Source: Serpens sp035497915
GTDB lineage: Bacteria; Pseudomonadota; Gammaproteobacteria; Pseudomonadales; Pseudomonadaceae
Length of the DNA: 64,000 nt
Assembly (NCBI RefSeq): GCF_035497915.1
Contig: NZ_DATJCS010000005.1
Span: 62,001 to 126,000, forward strand
Reading direction: 5' to 3'
Both the position numbers and the translations under genes were made by a program. The notes beneath the pieces are model-generated. The model saw only the letters and a program-made list of their open reading frames with translations, was not told the DNA's origin and ran no database searches. Every line of letters starts with the position of its first letter. Positions within the stretch are counted from its first letter, which is position 1. Below are positions 16,897 through 24,699 of the stretch, one piece after another.

Positions 16897-16952
16897 GTCG
16901 CCCGCTCGCGAACCGTGGCCGCGAGCGTTTCTAGCCACGATGAGGGTGTAAG

Positions 16953-17375
16953 GTGAACTGGACTAAGAAGATTCTGGTGGCCAACGCTGCCGTATTGGCC
17001 CTGTGGGCGGTGAGCGCTCAGGCTACGACCAATGAAGCGATCGCCGAGCGTCTGAAGCCGGTTGGCGAAGTCTGCATCCAGGGTCAGGAGTGCAAGGGCG
17101 TTGGCGCCGTTGCTGCCGCCGCTGGTGGCGCCGCCCGCAGTGGCGCCGACGTGGTCGCCAAGTTCTGCAACGCGTGCCATGGCACCGGCCTGCTGAACTC
17201 GCCGAAGAACCATGACACCGCCGCCTGGAAGGCTCGTGCCGATGCCAAGGGTGGTCTGGACGGTCTGGTCAAGAGCGCCATCACTGGCCTGAACGCCATG
17301 CCGCCGAAGGGCACCTGCAGCGACTGCTCCGACGACGAGATGCGCGCCGCCATCAAGGAAATGTCCGGCCTGTAA
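16953..17375 (+). CDS. cycB: Cytochrome c5
   Basis: Small periplasmic electron carrier of 140 residues. The N-terminal 23 residues form a signal peptide ending in SAQA before TTNE. The class I heme site is FCNACH at 71-76, with NAMPPKG supplying the distal Met116. The extra Cys pair C122/C125 (TCSDC) is the hallmark disulfide of cytochrome c5. The start is GTG with GAGGG 6 nt upstream. It lies between pauR and a bidirectional terminator, converging with xpt. A respiratory role as donor or acceptor is expected, but the exact partner is unknown. Confidence 0.92.
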   Translation: MNWTKKILVANAAVLALWAVSAQATTNEAIAERLKPVGEVCIQGQECKGVGAVAAAAGGAARSGADVVAKFCNACHGTGLLNSPKNHDTAAWKARADAKGGLDGLVKSAITGLNAMPPKGTCSDCSDDEMRAAIKEMSGL

Positions 17376-17390
17376 GCCGACCTTCCTGTC

Positions 17391-17422
17391 ACGAAAAAGC
17401 CGCCTTCGGGCGGCTTTTTCGT
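17391..17422. terminator. Bidirectional terminator between cytochrome c5 and xpt
   Basis: Perfect 14-bp arms ACGAAAAAGCCGCC / GGCGGCTTTTTCGT with a TTCG loop (17405-17408). T-runs on both strands serve the converging genes. Confidence 0.93.
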
Positions 17423-17459
17423 TTTGCGGCGGACGTAGGGCAGTCGGCGTCGTTCGGCC

Positions 17460-18032
17460 TCAATCGATAAATGTCACCTGGCCATCGGCCAGCGATTGGA
17501 TGCGCGCCAGGGACTCGATGCGCAGGCCCATGCCTTCCAGTTCGGCGCGGCCGGGCTGGAAGGATTTCTCGATGACGATGCCCAGGCCGGCGACGCTGGC
17601 CCCGGCCTGCTGGATGATCGACACCAGGCCCTTGGCCGCCTGGCCGTTGGCCAGGAAGTCGTCGATCACCAGCACGCGATCGCTCGGGCTCAGGTAACGG
17701 GCGGCGACGGCGATGGTGCTCTCCACCCGCTTGGTGAACGAATACACCTGGGCGGTCAGCAGGTCGTCCTTGAGGATCAGCGAGCGGTGCTTGCGGGCGA
17801 ACACCACCGGCACGCCCAGTTCCAGGCCGGCCATCACCGCCGGTGCGATGCCGGATGACTCGAGGGTGAGGATCCGGGTGATGCCCGCGTCGCGGAAACG
17901 CCGGGCGAATTCCTGGCCGATCTGCTGCATCAGCAGCGGGTCGATCTGGTGGTTCAGGAAGGTATCGACCTTCAGCACCTGATCGGACAACACCACACCG
18001 GCGGTGCGGATCTTTTGTTTCAACAGTTCCAC
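17460..18032 (-). CDS. xpt: Xanthine phosphoribosyltransferase
   Basis: Purine salvage enzyme converting xanthine and PRPP to XMP. It is 190 residues long, as in B. subtilis Xpt. The PRPP-binding signature VLVIDDFLANGQA is near 119-131. LESSGIAPAVMAGLELGVPV and ARKHRSLI are further conserved segments. The start is GTG with GGAG 8 nt upstream. No purine riboswitch is evident upstream. It converges with the cytochrome c5 gene and diverges from lsfA. Confidence 0.94.
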   Translation of the reverse strand: MELLKQKIRTAGVVLSDQVLKVDTFLNHQIDPLLMQQIGQEFARRFRDAGITRILTLESSGIAPAVMAGLELGVPVVFARKHRSLILKDDLLTAQVYSFTKRVESTIAVAARYLSPSDRVLVIDDFLANGQAAKGLVSIIQQAGASVAGLGIVIEKSFQPGRAELEGMGLRIESLARIQSLADGQVTFID

Positions 18033-18121
18033 GGAGGGACTCCGGCTTCGCGAGAAAGCCGCGCATTCTCGCTGATTCCGCTCTGCGCCAAAAGCGGCGC
18101 GGCGGTTCAGCCGGTCAGATT

Positions 18122-18167
18122 GTTGACCGTTTATGCTTTAAAGGAATAAATAAATCTGTATTTATTC
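18122..18167 (+). promoter_or_regulatory. AT-rich lsfA promoter region with perfect palindrome
   Basis: TTGACC at 18122-18127 could be a -35. The perfect inverted repeat GAATAAATA/TATTTATTC (18144-18152 and 18159-18167, 6-nt spacer AATCTG) lies where the -10 would fall. The tract is strikingly AT-rich compared with its surroundings. It looks like a repressor or LysR-type operator for the peroxiredoxin gene, but the regulator is unknown. Confidence 0.5.
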
Positions 18168-18236
18168 TTTTTATTTTTCGGAGCGCAGCGGCAAATTGAG
18201 GTCCACATCATCACGACTGACCCAAGGAGCAACGAC

Positions 18237-18875
18237 ATGAGCATCCACCTCGGCGACATCGCCCCCGACTTCGAGCAGGAATCCAGCATCGGCCGCATCC
18301 GCTTCCATGAGTGGCTGGGTAACAGTTGGGGCATCCTGTTCTCCCACCCGGCCGACTTCACCCCGGTGTGCACCACCGAACTGGGCTTCACCGCCAAGCT
18401 CAAGGACGAATTCGCCAAGCGCAACGTCAAGGCCATCGCGCTGTCCGTTGATCCGGTGGATTCGCACCTCAAATGGATCGACGACATCAACGAGACCCAG
18501 AACACCCAGGTGAATTTCCCGATCCTGGCCGACGCCGACCGCACTGTCTCCGAGCTGTACGACCTGATCCACCCGAACGCCAGCGACACCCTGACGGTGC
18601 GCTCGCTGTTCGTCATCGACCCGAACAAGAAGGTGCGCCTGACCATCACCTACCCGGCCAGCACCGGTCGCAACTTCCACGAGATCCTGCGGGTGGTGGA
18701 TTCGCTGCAGCTCACCGACAACTACAAGGTGGCCACCCCGGCCAACTGGCAGGACGGTGACGAGGTGGTGATCGTGCCGTCCCTGAAGGACGAGACCGAG
18801 CTCCGCGAGCGCTTCCCCAAGGGCTATCGCGCGGTGCGTCCGTACCTGCGTCTGACGCCGCAGCCCAACAAGTAG
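18237..18875 (+). CDS. lsfA: 1-Cys peroxiredoxin (LsfA/Prx6 family)
   Basis: Thiol peroxidase of 212 residues that reduces hydrogen and organic peroxides. The peroxidatic Cys45 sits in HPADFTPVCTTELGF. It is the only cysteine, which defines the 1-Cys Prx6 type. The C-terminal domain is also present (LRVVDSLQLTDNYKVATPAN, GYRAVRPYLRLTPQPN). The closest remembered relative is P. putida LsfA, a sulfate-starvation and oxidative-stress protein. An AAGGAG site precedes the ATG. It is preceded by an AT-rich palindrome and diverges from xpt. Confidence 0.92.
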   Translation: MSIHLGDIAPDFEQESSIGRIRFHEWLGNSWGILFSHPADFTPVCTTELGFTAKLKDEFAKRNVKAIALSVDPVDSHLKWIDDINETQNTQVNFPILADADRTVSELYDLIHPNASDTLTVRSLFVIDPNKKVRLTITYPASTGRNFHEILRVVDSLQLTDNYKVATPANWQDGDEVVIVPSLKDETELRERFPKGYRAVRPYLRLTPQPNK

Positions 18876-18903
18876 TCGGCCTTCCGGTGGCGCAGCGCTG
18901 TTC

Positions 18904-19194
18904 TCAGCCCTGCGCCTGCCAGAGGATCAGGTAACCCAGCCCCATCAGCAGCCAGCCGCCCAGCGGATGGAACAGCGTGCGCCACAGGCGGCTGTGCGGA
19001 TCGAAGCCGACGCCGTGGATGAAACCGCTGGAGATGCCCCACATCACCAGCATCAGCAGGCCGTGGCTGTAGCCGCCCTCGGCGTCCAGCATGGCCGCCG
19101 GGTGGATCAGCAGCAGCAGCGCCAGCGGCGTGGCCAGCAGCAGGGAAGCGGCGCGGCTGGCGCCGCGTCGCAGCCAGGGGCGTGGTTCAGTCAC
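18904..19194 (-). CDS. ybgE: YbgE-like cytochrome bd operon protein
   Basis: Small membrane protein of 96 residues, last gene of the cyd operon. It has hydrophobic spans around ASLLLATPLALLLLIHPAAM, GLLMLVMWGISSGFIHGVGF and GGWLLMGLGYLILWQ, with the YbgE-like FIHGVGFDP motif. The GTG start at 19194 overlaps the cydX stop by 8 nt (GTGACTGA) and has GAGGAGG about 9 nt upstream, inside cydX. Translational coupling is therefore likely. Its role in bd oxidase biogenesis is not settled in any organism. Confidence 0.8.
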   Translation of the reverse strand: MTEPRPWLRRGASRAASLLLATPLALLLLIHPAAMLDAEGGYSHGLLMLVMWGISSGFIHGVGFDPHSRLWRTLFHPLGGWLLMGLGYLILWQAQG

Positions 19195-19303
19195 CACCCG
19201 CGGCCTCCTCGTCGAGGTTCTGGGTGGTTTCCAGCCACAGGGCATTGATGATGCCGAAGCTGCAGGCGAGCAGTACGCCGAGAATCCAGGCGAAATACCA
19301 CAT
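19187..19303 (-). CDS. cydX: Cytochrome bd small subunit CydX
   Basis: A 38-residue single-span membrane subunit beginning MWYFAWILGVLLACSFGIIN and continuing ALWLETTQNLDEEAAGGD. This matches E. coli CydX, which stabilises the heme-containing CydAB core. It lies 69 nt after cydB and overlaps the start of ybgE. Confidence 0.93.
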   Translation of the reverse strand: MWYFAWILGVLLACSFGIINALWLETTQNLDEEAAGGD

Positions 19304-19372
19304 CGTTCGTTCTCCTTGGCCCTGAGCGGGCTCGTCTGGCGACCGGTGCGCACGGCTCCGGCCGCCGGGGTT

Positions 19373-20515
19373 TCAGTACAGGCCGTGCGGGTTGGCGTCG
19401 ATGGTCTGGCTGGTCACGCGGCCCCACATGCGGATGTAGCACCACAGGGTGTAGAGCAGGATCAGCGGCACGAAGATGCCGGCCACCACCAGCATGATGC
19501 CCAGGGTCTTCTGACTGGATACCGCATCCCAGAGCGTCAGGCTCGAGGCCGGGTCGATGCTCGACGGGAACACGAAGGGGAACAGCGCGAAACCGGCGGT
19601 GCAGAGGGTGCCGACGATCGCCAGGCTGCTGCCCAGGAACGCCACGCCGCCGCGGTTGAACTGCGCACCGAGCAGCGCCAGCAGGCCGCCGGCCAGGCCG
19701 AGCAGCGGGGCGACGCGGGTCAGCGGGTACTGGGCGTAGTTGGCCAGCCAGCCGCTGTTGTCCATGACCACCTGCTTGTGCAGCGGATTGAGCGCCACGC
19801 CCAGGTCGGCGAAGCCGCCGGCCAGGCTCATGCCCGGCAGGCCCAGGCTCAGCCACAGGCCGGCGCCGCCGAAGGTCAGCAGGAACAGCAGGGCGCACAG
19901 GCGGGTGGCCAGGCGCGAACGCTGGTGCAGCTCGGCGTCGGTGCGCAGCATCAGCCAGGCGCCGCCGTGGGCGCAGAGCATGCTCAGGCTGACCAGGCCG
20001 GCGAGCAGGGCGAACGGATGCAGCAGGCCGAAGAACGAGCCTTCGTAGCTGGAGCGCATCAGCTCGTCGAGGCGGAAGGGCAGGCCGAGGAACAGGTTGC
20101 CGAAGGCCACGCCGAACAGCAGCGCCGGTACCGCGCCGCCGGTGAACAGTGCCCAGTCCCAGGCGCTGCGCCACTTCTGGTTCTCCAGCTTGCTGCGGTA
20201 GTCGAAGCCGACCGGCCGGCAGAACAGCGCGAACAGCACCAGCAGCATCGCCCAGTACAGCCCGGAGAAGGCCACCGCGTAGACCATCGGCCAGGCGGCG
20301 AACAGCGCGCCGCCGGCGGTGATGAACCACACCTGGTTGCCGTCCCAGTGCGGGGCGATGGTGTTGATCGCGGCGCGCCGCTCGTTGTCGGTCTTGCCGA
20401 CGAAGGGCATCAGCGCCATGGCGCCCATGTCGAAGCCGTCGGTGAGGGCGAAGCCGATCAGCAGCACGCCGATCAGCACCCACCAGAGCAGTTTCAGGGT
20501 TTCGTAATCGAACAT
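19373..20515 (-). CDS. cydB: Cytochrome bd ubiquinol oxidase subunit II
   Basis: Membrane subunit of 380 residues, paired with CydA in the proton-motive quinol oxidase used at low oxygen. The signature ALTDGFDMGAMALMPFVG near residues 23-40 and HWDGNQVWFITAGGALFAAWP are intact. The length matches E. coli CydB (379) better than the shorter cyanide-insensitive CioB. It begins 12 nt after the cydA stop, with GGAGAAACCACC before the ATG. Confidence 0.96.
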   Translation of the reverse strand: MFDYETLKLLWWVLIGVLLIGFALTDGFDMGAMALMPFVGKTDNERRAAINTIAPHWDGNQVWFITAGGALFAAWPMVYAVAFSGLYWAMLLVLFALFCRPVGFDYRSKLENQKWRSAWDWALFTGGAVPALLFGVAFGNLFLGLPFRLDELMRSSYEGSFFGLLHPFALLAGLVSLSMLCAHGGAWLMLRTDAELHQRSRLATRLCALLFLLTFGGAGLWLSLGLPGMSLAGGFADLGVALNPLHKQVVMDNSGWLANYAQYPLTRVAPLLGLAGGLLALLGAQFNRGGVAFLGSSLAIVGTLCTAGFALFPFVFPSSIDPASSLTLWDAVSSQKTLGIMLVVAGIFVPLILLYTLWCYIRMWGRVTSQTIDANPHGLY

Positions 20516-20527
20516 GGTGGTTTCTCC

Positions 20528-22102
20528 TCAGGCCTTGGCCGCTTGGGCGGCGGCCAGACGCTCGAAGTGGTAGCGGCCGGTGTGCAGGCTGGACGGGCCG
20601 AGACGGGCGAACTTGATCATCAGGTACATCTCGATCACCAGCAGCAGGCTGTAGAAGGCGATCAGCGCGACCAGCGAACCCCAGACGTCGCCGCTGGACA
20701 GGCTGGAAGCCGACAGGTGGGTGGGCAGCACCTCGCCGATCGACCAGGGCTGGCGGCCGTGTTCGGCCACGTACCAGCCGGTCTGCGCGGCGATCCACGG
20801 CAGCGGCAGGGCCAGCAGGGCGAAGCGCAGCAGCCACGGCTTGTCCTCGGCGTTGCGCTTGACCGACGCCCAGCTGGCCAGGACGAACAGCAGCAGCATC
20901 AGGAAGCCGGAGGCGACCATGATCCGGAAGGTCCAGAACAGGCTGGGCACATGCGGGATGGTGTCCAGCGCGGCCAGCTTGATCTGCTCCTCGCTGGCGT
21001 CCACCACGTTGGCGGTGTACTTCTTGAGCAGCAGGCCGTAGCCCAGATCCTGCTTGACCTCGTTGAAGGCGGCGATGGCTTCCGGCGACTTGTCACCGGC
21101 GCGCAGCGCCTCGAGCCGCGCATAGGCGGTCATGCCGTTGCGAATGCGCCCTTCGTGCTCGGCGATCAGGTCCTTGATGCCCTTGACCTCCTCGTCCAGC
21201 GAGCGGGTGGCGATCAGCCCCAGCGCGTAGGGGATCTTCACCGCGTAGTCGGTGCGCATCTCCTCCTGGTTGGGCAGGCCGAACAGGGTGAAGCTGGCCG
21301 GCGCCGGGTGGGTGTCCCACTCGGCCTCGATGGCGGCCAGCTTGGTCTTCTGCACGTCGCCGATCTCGTAGCCGGATTCGTCACCGAGGATGATCACCGA
21401 CAGCGACGCGGCCAGGCCGAACACCGCGGCGATGGCGAACGAGCGGCGGGCGAAGCCCAGGTCGCGCTTCTTCAGCAGGTACCAGCTGGAGATCGCCAGC
21501 ACGAAGATCGCGCCGGTGACGTAGCCGGCCGACACGGTGTGCACGAACTTCACCTGCGCCACCGGGTTGAACAGCAGCGCGCCGAAATCCACCAGCTCCA
21601 TGCGCATGGTCTCGAAGTTGAACTCCGAGCCGACCGGGTTCTGCATCCAGCCGTTGGCGATCAGGATCCACAGCGCCGACAGGTTGGAACCCAGCGCCAC
21701 CAGCCAGGTCACCGCCAGGTGCTGCACCTTGGAGAGGCGATCCCAGCCGAAGAAGAACAGGCCGATGAAGGTCGATTCGAGGAAGAACGCCATCAGCCCC
21801 TCGATGGCCAGCGGCGCGCCGAAGATGTCACCCACGTAGTGGCTGTAGTAGGCCCAGTTGGTGCCGAACTGGAATTCCATGGTCAGGCCGGTGGTGACGC
21901 CGAGGGCGAAGTTGATGCCGAACAGCTTGCCCCAGAACTTGACCATGTCCTTGTAGACCTGCTTGCCGGTCATCACATAGACCGACTCCATGATGGCCAG
22001 CAGGAAGGCCAGCCCCAGGGTCAGGGGTACGAACAGAAAGTGGTACATCGCGGTCATGGCAAATTGCAGACGCGACAGGTCGACGACGGTTTCCGAGATC
22101 AT
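20528..22102 (-). CDS. cydA: Cytochrome bd ubiquinol oxidase subunit I (long Q-loop type)
   Basis: Heme-bearing subunit of 524 residues. Ligands His21 (TAMYHFLFVP), His188 (KFVHTV) and Met395 (FRIMVASG) correspond to E. coli H19, H186 and M393. The quinol loop keeps Lys254 and Glu259 (QKTKLAAIEAEW). The C-terminal half of the loop is long, as in E. coli bd-I, and GRQPW is at 449-453. This differs from the short-Q-loop CioA usually found in Pseudomonas. It is the first large gene of cydP-cydA-cydB-cydX-ybgE. Confidence 0.96.
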   Translation of the reverse strand: MISETVVDLSRLQFAMTAMYHFLFVPLTLGLAFLLAIMESVYVMTGKQVYKDMVKFWGKLFGINFALGVTTGLTMEFQFGTNWAYYSHYVGDIFGAPLAIEGLMAFFLESTFIGLFFFGWDRLSKVQHLAVTWLVALGSNLSALWILIANGWMQNPVGSEFNFETMRMELVDFGALLFNPVAQVKFVHTVSAGYVTGAIFVLAISSWYLLKKRDLGFARRSFAIAAVFGLAASLSVIILGDESGYEIGDVQKTKLAAIEAEWDTHPAPASFTLFGLPNQEEMRTDYAVKIPYALGLIATRSLDEEVKGIKDLIAEHEGRIRNGMTAYARLEALRAGDKSPEAIAAFNEVKQDLGYGLLLKKYTANVVDASEEQIKLAALDTIPHVPSLFWTFRIMVASGFLMLLLFVLASWASVKRNAEDKPWLLRFALLALPLPWIAAQTGWYVAEHGRQPWSIGEVLPTHLSASSLSSGDVWGSLVALIAFYSLLLVIEMYLMIKFARLGPSSLHTGRYHFERLAAAQAAKA

Positions 22103-22130
22103 CTCGGCGCCTCCTCGGTGGGGAAAGGAA

Positions 22131-22316
22131 TTACGGCTGCGTTGCGGGGCCGAACAGACGTTCGCTGACTCGCTCGCTACCGTTGACCGGCACGGTTGGC
22201 TCGGTGAACCAGACCGCCTTGATGGTGAGCAGGATGGCCAGCTTGATCAGCAGGATGATGCCGATCTCGCGAACCAGGGGGATGCGCCAGGGGGGTTGCG
22301 GAGGGGTATGCGACAT
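22131..22316 (-). CDS. cydP: Putative small bd-oxidase subunit CydP
   Basis: A 61-residue protein with one membrane span (GIILLIKLAILLTIKAVWF) and a short C-terminal periplasmic-side tail (VNGSERVSERLFG). It sits 28 nt before cydA. Size, the Lys-containing helix and the tail fit the CydP small-subunit family placed upstream of cydAB in many proteobacteria. The ATG at 22316 has AGGAG 7 nt upstream; an upstream in-frame start is less supported. Function beyond association with CydAB is not established. Confidence 0.75.
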   Translation of the reverse strand: MSHTPPQPPWRIPLVREIGIILLIKLAILLTIKAVWFTEPTVPVNGSERVSERLFGPATQP

Positions 22317-22555
22317 GACGGAGCTCCTGAAACTGCTTGCCACCGGGGGGACAGCGAACCCTGGCTCGGCGAGTCAGATCCGGGGTTCCGGTCGCAAACG
22401 TTGGCTCGTCCATGCATCGAAGCAGGTGCACAGGCGAAACGACTTACGAGGCGGATTCTACTCCCCGGGGTATGCCTTGGGGGCGAGAGAGGCATTTGGT
22501 CGCAGCGCCATGGCGCGCAGGTGTCTGGCTCGGACCACCGGCATGCCTTGAAAGC
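22317..22555. other. Intergenic region upstream of the cyd operon
   Basis: The promoter of the leftward cyd operon must lie here. I see a possible -10 (TAGAAT read leftward, 22460-22455) with a poor -35. I see no good TTGAT-N4-ATCAA Anr/Fnr box, which is surprising for a bd oxidase. No ORF or repeat is supported. Confidence 0.4.
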
Positions 22556-22583
22556 AAAAGGCCCTGCGTTCGCAGGGCCTTTT
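22556..22583 (-). terminator. Terminator of rph-DUF4870
   Basis: Perfect 13-bp arms AAAAGGCCCTGCG / CGCAGGGCCTTTT with a 2-nt loop. On the minus strand it continues GCTTTC. It starts 4 nt after the stop of the DUF4870 gene. Confidence 0.9.
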
Positions 22584-22586
22584 GGC

Positions 22587-22958
22587 TCATTTCACCAGTC
22601 GCCAGCAGAGCGGGTAGCGATAGGCCACCCCTTCGTTGGCCCGGATGCCGGCGATGATGGTCAGCACCAGGCCGAACAGGCCGACCAGCGCCATCAGCGG
22701 GAAGCCGATCAGCACCCAGGCCAGCAGGCCGCAGACCATCAAGGCCAGGCTGATGGTGATCTGGAAGTTGAGCGCTTCCTTGCCCTGCTGGTCGACGAAG
22801 GGATCGAGGTCCTTCTTCAGTTGCCAGACGATCAGCGGTCCGATCACATTGCCGATCATCGGCGCCAGGAACCAGGCGAACGCCGCGTAGTGGCAGAGCA
22901 TGGCCCAGCGCCGGGCTTCCGGGCCGGGTGGCGGGATCAGGGACTGGTCGTCATGCAT
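22587..22958 (-). CDS. DUF4870 family membrane protein
   Basis: A 123-residue protein with three likely membrane spans (FAWFLAPMIGNVIGPLIVWQ, ISLALMVCGLLAWVLIGFPL, ALVGLFGLVLTIIAGI). FVDQQGKEALNFQ lies between spans 1 and 2 and is the most conserved DUF4870 segment. The family has no assigned function. It begins 6 nt after rph and is co-transcribed with it, ending in a strong terminator. Confidence 0.88.
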   Translation of the reverse strand: MHDDQSLIPPPGPEARRWAMLCHYAAFAWFLAPMIGNVIGPLIVWQLKKDLDPFVDQQGKEALNFQITISLALMVCGLLAWVLIGFPLMALVGLFGLVLTIIAGIRANEGVAYRYPLCWRLVK

Positions 22959-22964
22959 GGTGGC

Positions 22965-23687
22965 TTACTCGGTTTCCAGCGCCACGCGCTGCAGGGCGAA
23001 CAGTTCGTGCAGGCCGTCGCGGGCCAGGGCCAGCATGGCGTTCAGCTCCTCGGGCTGGAACGGCTCGCCCTCGGCGGTGCCCTGCACCTCGATGAAACCG
23101 CCGGCGCTGGTCATCACCACGTTCAGGTCGGTTTCGGCGGCGGAGTCTTCCAGGTAGTCCAGGTCCAGCACCGGCTCGCTCTGGTAGATGCCCACGGAGA
23201 CGGCGGCGACCATCTGCTTGAGCGGATCCTGCTTGAGCTGACCACGCTTCTTCATCGCGGCCAGGGCGTCGACCAGCGCCACCATGGCGCCGGTGATCGA
23301 GGCGGTGCGGGTGCCGCCGTCGGCCTGGATCACGTCGCAGTCGACGTACAGGGTGTTCTCGCCCAGCTTGCCCATGTCCAGCGCGGCGCGCAGCGAACGA
23401 CCGATCAGGCGCTGGATCTCCAGGGTGCGGCCACCCTGCTTGCCGCGGCTGGCTTCGCGCTGGGTGCGTTCACCGGTCGCGCGCGGCAGCATGCCGTACT
23501 CGGCGGTCAGCCAGCCCTGGCCCTGACCCTTGAGGAAGCGCGGCACGCCGCTTTCGACGCTCACCGTACAGATGACCTTGGTGTCGCCGAACTCCACCAG
23601 CACCGAGCCTTCGGCGTGCTTGGTGTAATGGCGGGTGATGCGAATCGCGCGCAGCTCGGTGGCGGCGCGGCCGCTGGGTCGCTTCAT
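22965..23687 (-). CDS. rph: Ribonuclease PH
   Basis: Phosphorolytic 3'-5' exoribonuclease that trims tRNA 3' ends. At 240 residues it is full length, with MKRPSGRAATELR, FLKGQGQGWLTAEYGMLPRA, RTLEIQRLIGRSLRAALD and the catalytic-site VDCDVIQADGGTRTASITGA. It is divergent from yicC across 138 bp, the conserved arrangement in gammaproteobacteria. There is no sign of the frameshift known from E. coli K-12 rph. Confidence 0.97.
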   Translation of the reverse strand: MKRPSGRAATELRAIRITRHYTKHAEGSVLVEFGDTKVICTVSVESGVPRFLKGQGQGWLTAEYGMLPRATGERTQREASRGKQGGRTLEIQRLIGRSLRAALDMGKLGENTLYVDCDVIQADGGTRTASITGAMVALVDALAAMKKRGQLKQDPLKQMVAAVSVGIYQSEPVLDLDYLEDSAAETDLNVVMTSAGGFIEVQGTAEGEPFQPEELNAMLALARDGLHELFALQRVALETE

Positions 23688-23825
23688 GGGTACGTCCTGC
23701 TGGGAATGAAATCAGCCGGCATTATAGGTGTCTGACGCAGCGAAGACAGTCTCGCCGTGGGCGATGTGGTCGCACTGCGCTACAATTCCGCCCCTTTTCG
23801 CAACCCGACTCCGAGAGGTACGCCC

Positions 23826-24689
23826 ATGGTGCACAGCATGACCGCCTTCGCCCGCAGCGAACGCGCGGGGGCCTACGGCACCCTGAGCTGGGAGCTGCGT
23901 TCGGTCAACCACCGCTATCTGGAACCGCACCTGCGCCTGCCCGACAGCTTCCGCGACCTGGAAGGCCCGGTGCGCGAGGCGCTGCGCCAGGGCCTGTCGC
24001 GCGGCAAGGTGGAATGCACCTTGCGCTTCACCGAGGCCGGTAGCGGCCAGACCCTGCAAGTTGACCGCGAGCGCGCCGCGCAGCTGATCACCGCCGCCGA
24101 GGAAGTGGCCGCGCTGATTCGCCAGCCGGCGCCGATCAATCCCCTGGAAGTGCTGGGTTGGCCGGGCGTGCTGGTCGGCGATGCCGCCGATCCGCAGGCG
24201 CTCAACGCCGCCGCCCTGGAGCTGTTCGGCGAGGCGCTGGCCCAGCTGCGCGAAGGTCGCGCGCGGGAAGGCGCCGAGCTGGCGCGCCTGCTGGAGGAGC
24301 GTCTGGACGCCATTCGCGCCGAGGTCGCCACGCTACGCGAGCAGGTGCCGCAGATGCTCGGCCTGCAGCGGCAGAAGATCCTCGATCGCTTCGCCGAGCT
24401 GAGGCTGGAGGCCGACAGCCAGCGCCTGGAGCAGGAGCTGGTGATGCTGGCGCAGAAGAGCGACGTGGCCGAGGAGCTGGACCGGCTGAACACCCACGTC
24501 GGCGAAGTGCGCCGCGTGCTCAAGTCCGGCGGCGCCGCCGGCCGGCGCCTGGACTTCCTGATGCAGGAGCTCAACCGCGAGGCCAACACCCTGGGCTCCA
24601 AGGCCTACGACCCGCGCAGCACCCAGGCGGCAGTGAACCTCAAGGTGCTGATCGAACAGATGCGCGAACAAGTGCAGAACATCGAGTGA
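23826..24689 (+). CDS. yicC: YicC family endoribonuclease
   Basis: A 287-residue protein of the YicC family, shown in E. coli to be a metal-dependent endoribonuclease acting on RNA including RyhB. The N-terminal domain starts MVHSMTAFARSERAG and contains WELRSVNHRYLEPHLRLP. The C-terminal DUF1732 domain holds LVMLAQKSDVAEELDRLNTH and GRRLDFLMQELNREANTLGS. I chose the ATG at 23826, with GAGAGG upstream and a TACAAT -10 at 23781-23786, over an in-frame codon at 23757 that would precede the promoter. It lies 10 nt before gmk. Confidence 0.93.
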   Translation: MVHSMTAFARSERAGAYGTLSWELRSVNHRYLEPHLRLPDSFRDLEGPVREALRQGLSRGKVECTLRFTEAGSGQTLQVDRERAAQLITAAEEVAALIRQPAPINPLEVLGWPGVLVGDAADPQALNAAALELFGEALAQLREGRAREGAELARLLEERLDAIRAEVATLREQVPQMLGLQRQKILDRFAELRLEADSQRLEQELVMLAQKSDVAEELDRLNTHVGEVRRVLKSGGAAGRRLDFLMQELNREANTLGSKAYDPRSTQAAVNLKVLIEQMREQVQNIE

Positions 24690-24699
24690 CGAGAACGAC

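Noticed and set aside
19091..22168. A 1025-codon open frame on the plus strand opposite the cyd operon
   Set aside because: It is the antisense of cydA, cydB and cydX, whose ligand residues and subunit order are clear. The frame is Gln/Gly/Ala/His-rich, typical of a GC-rich shadow.
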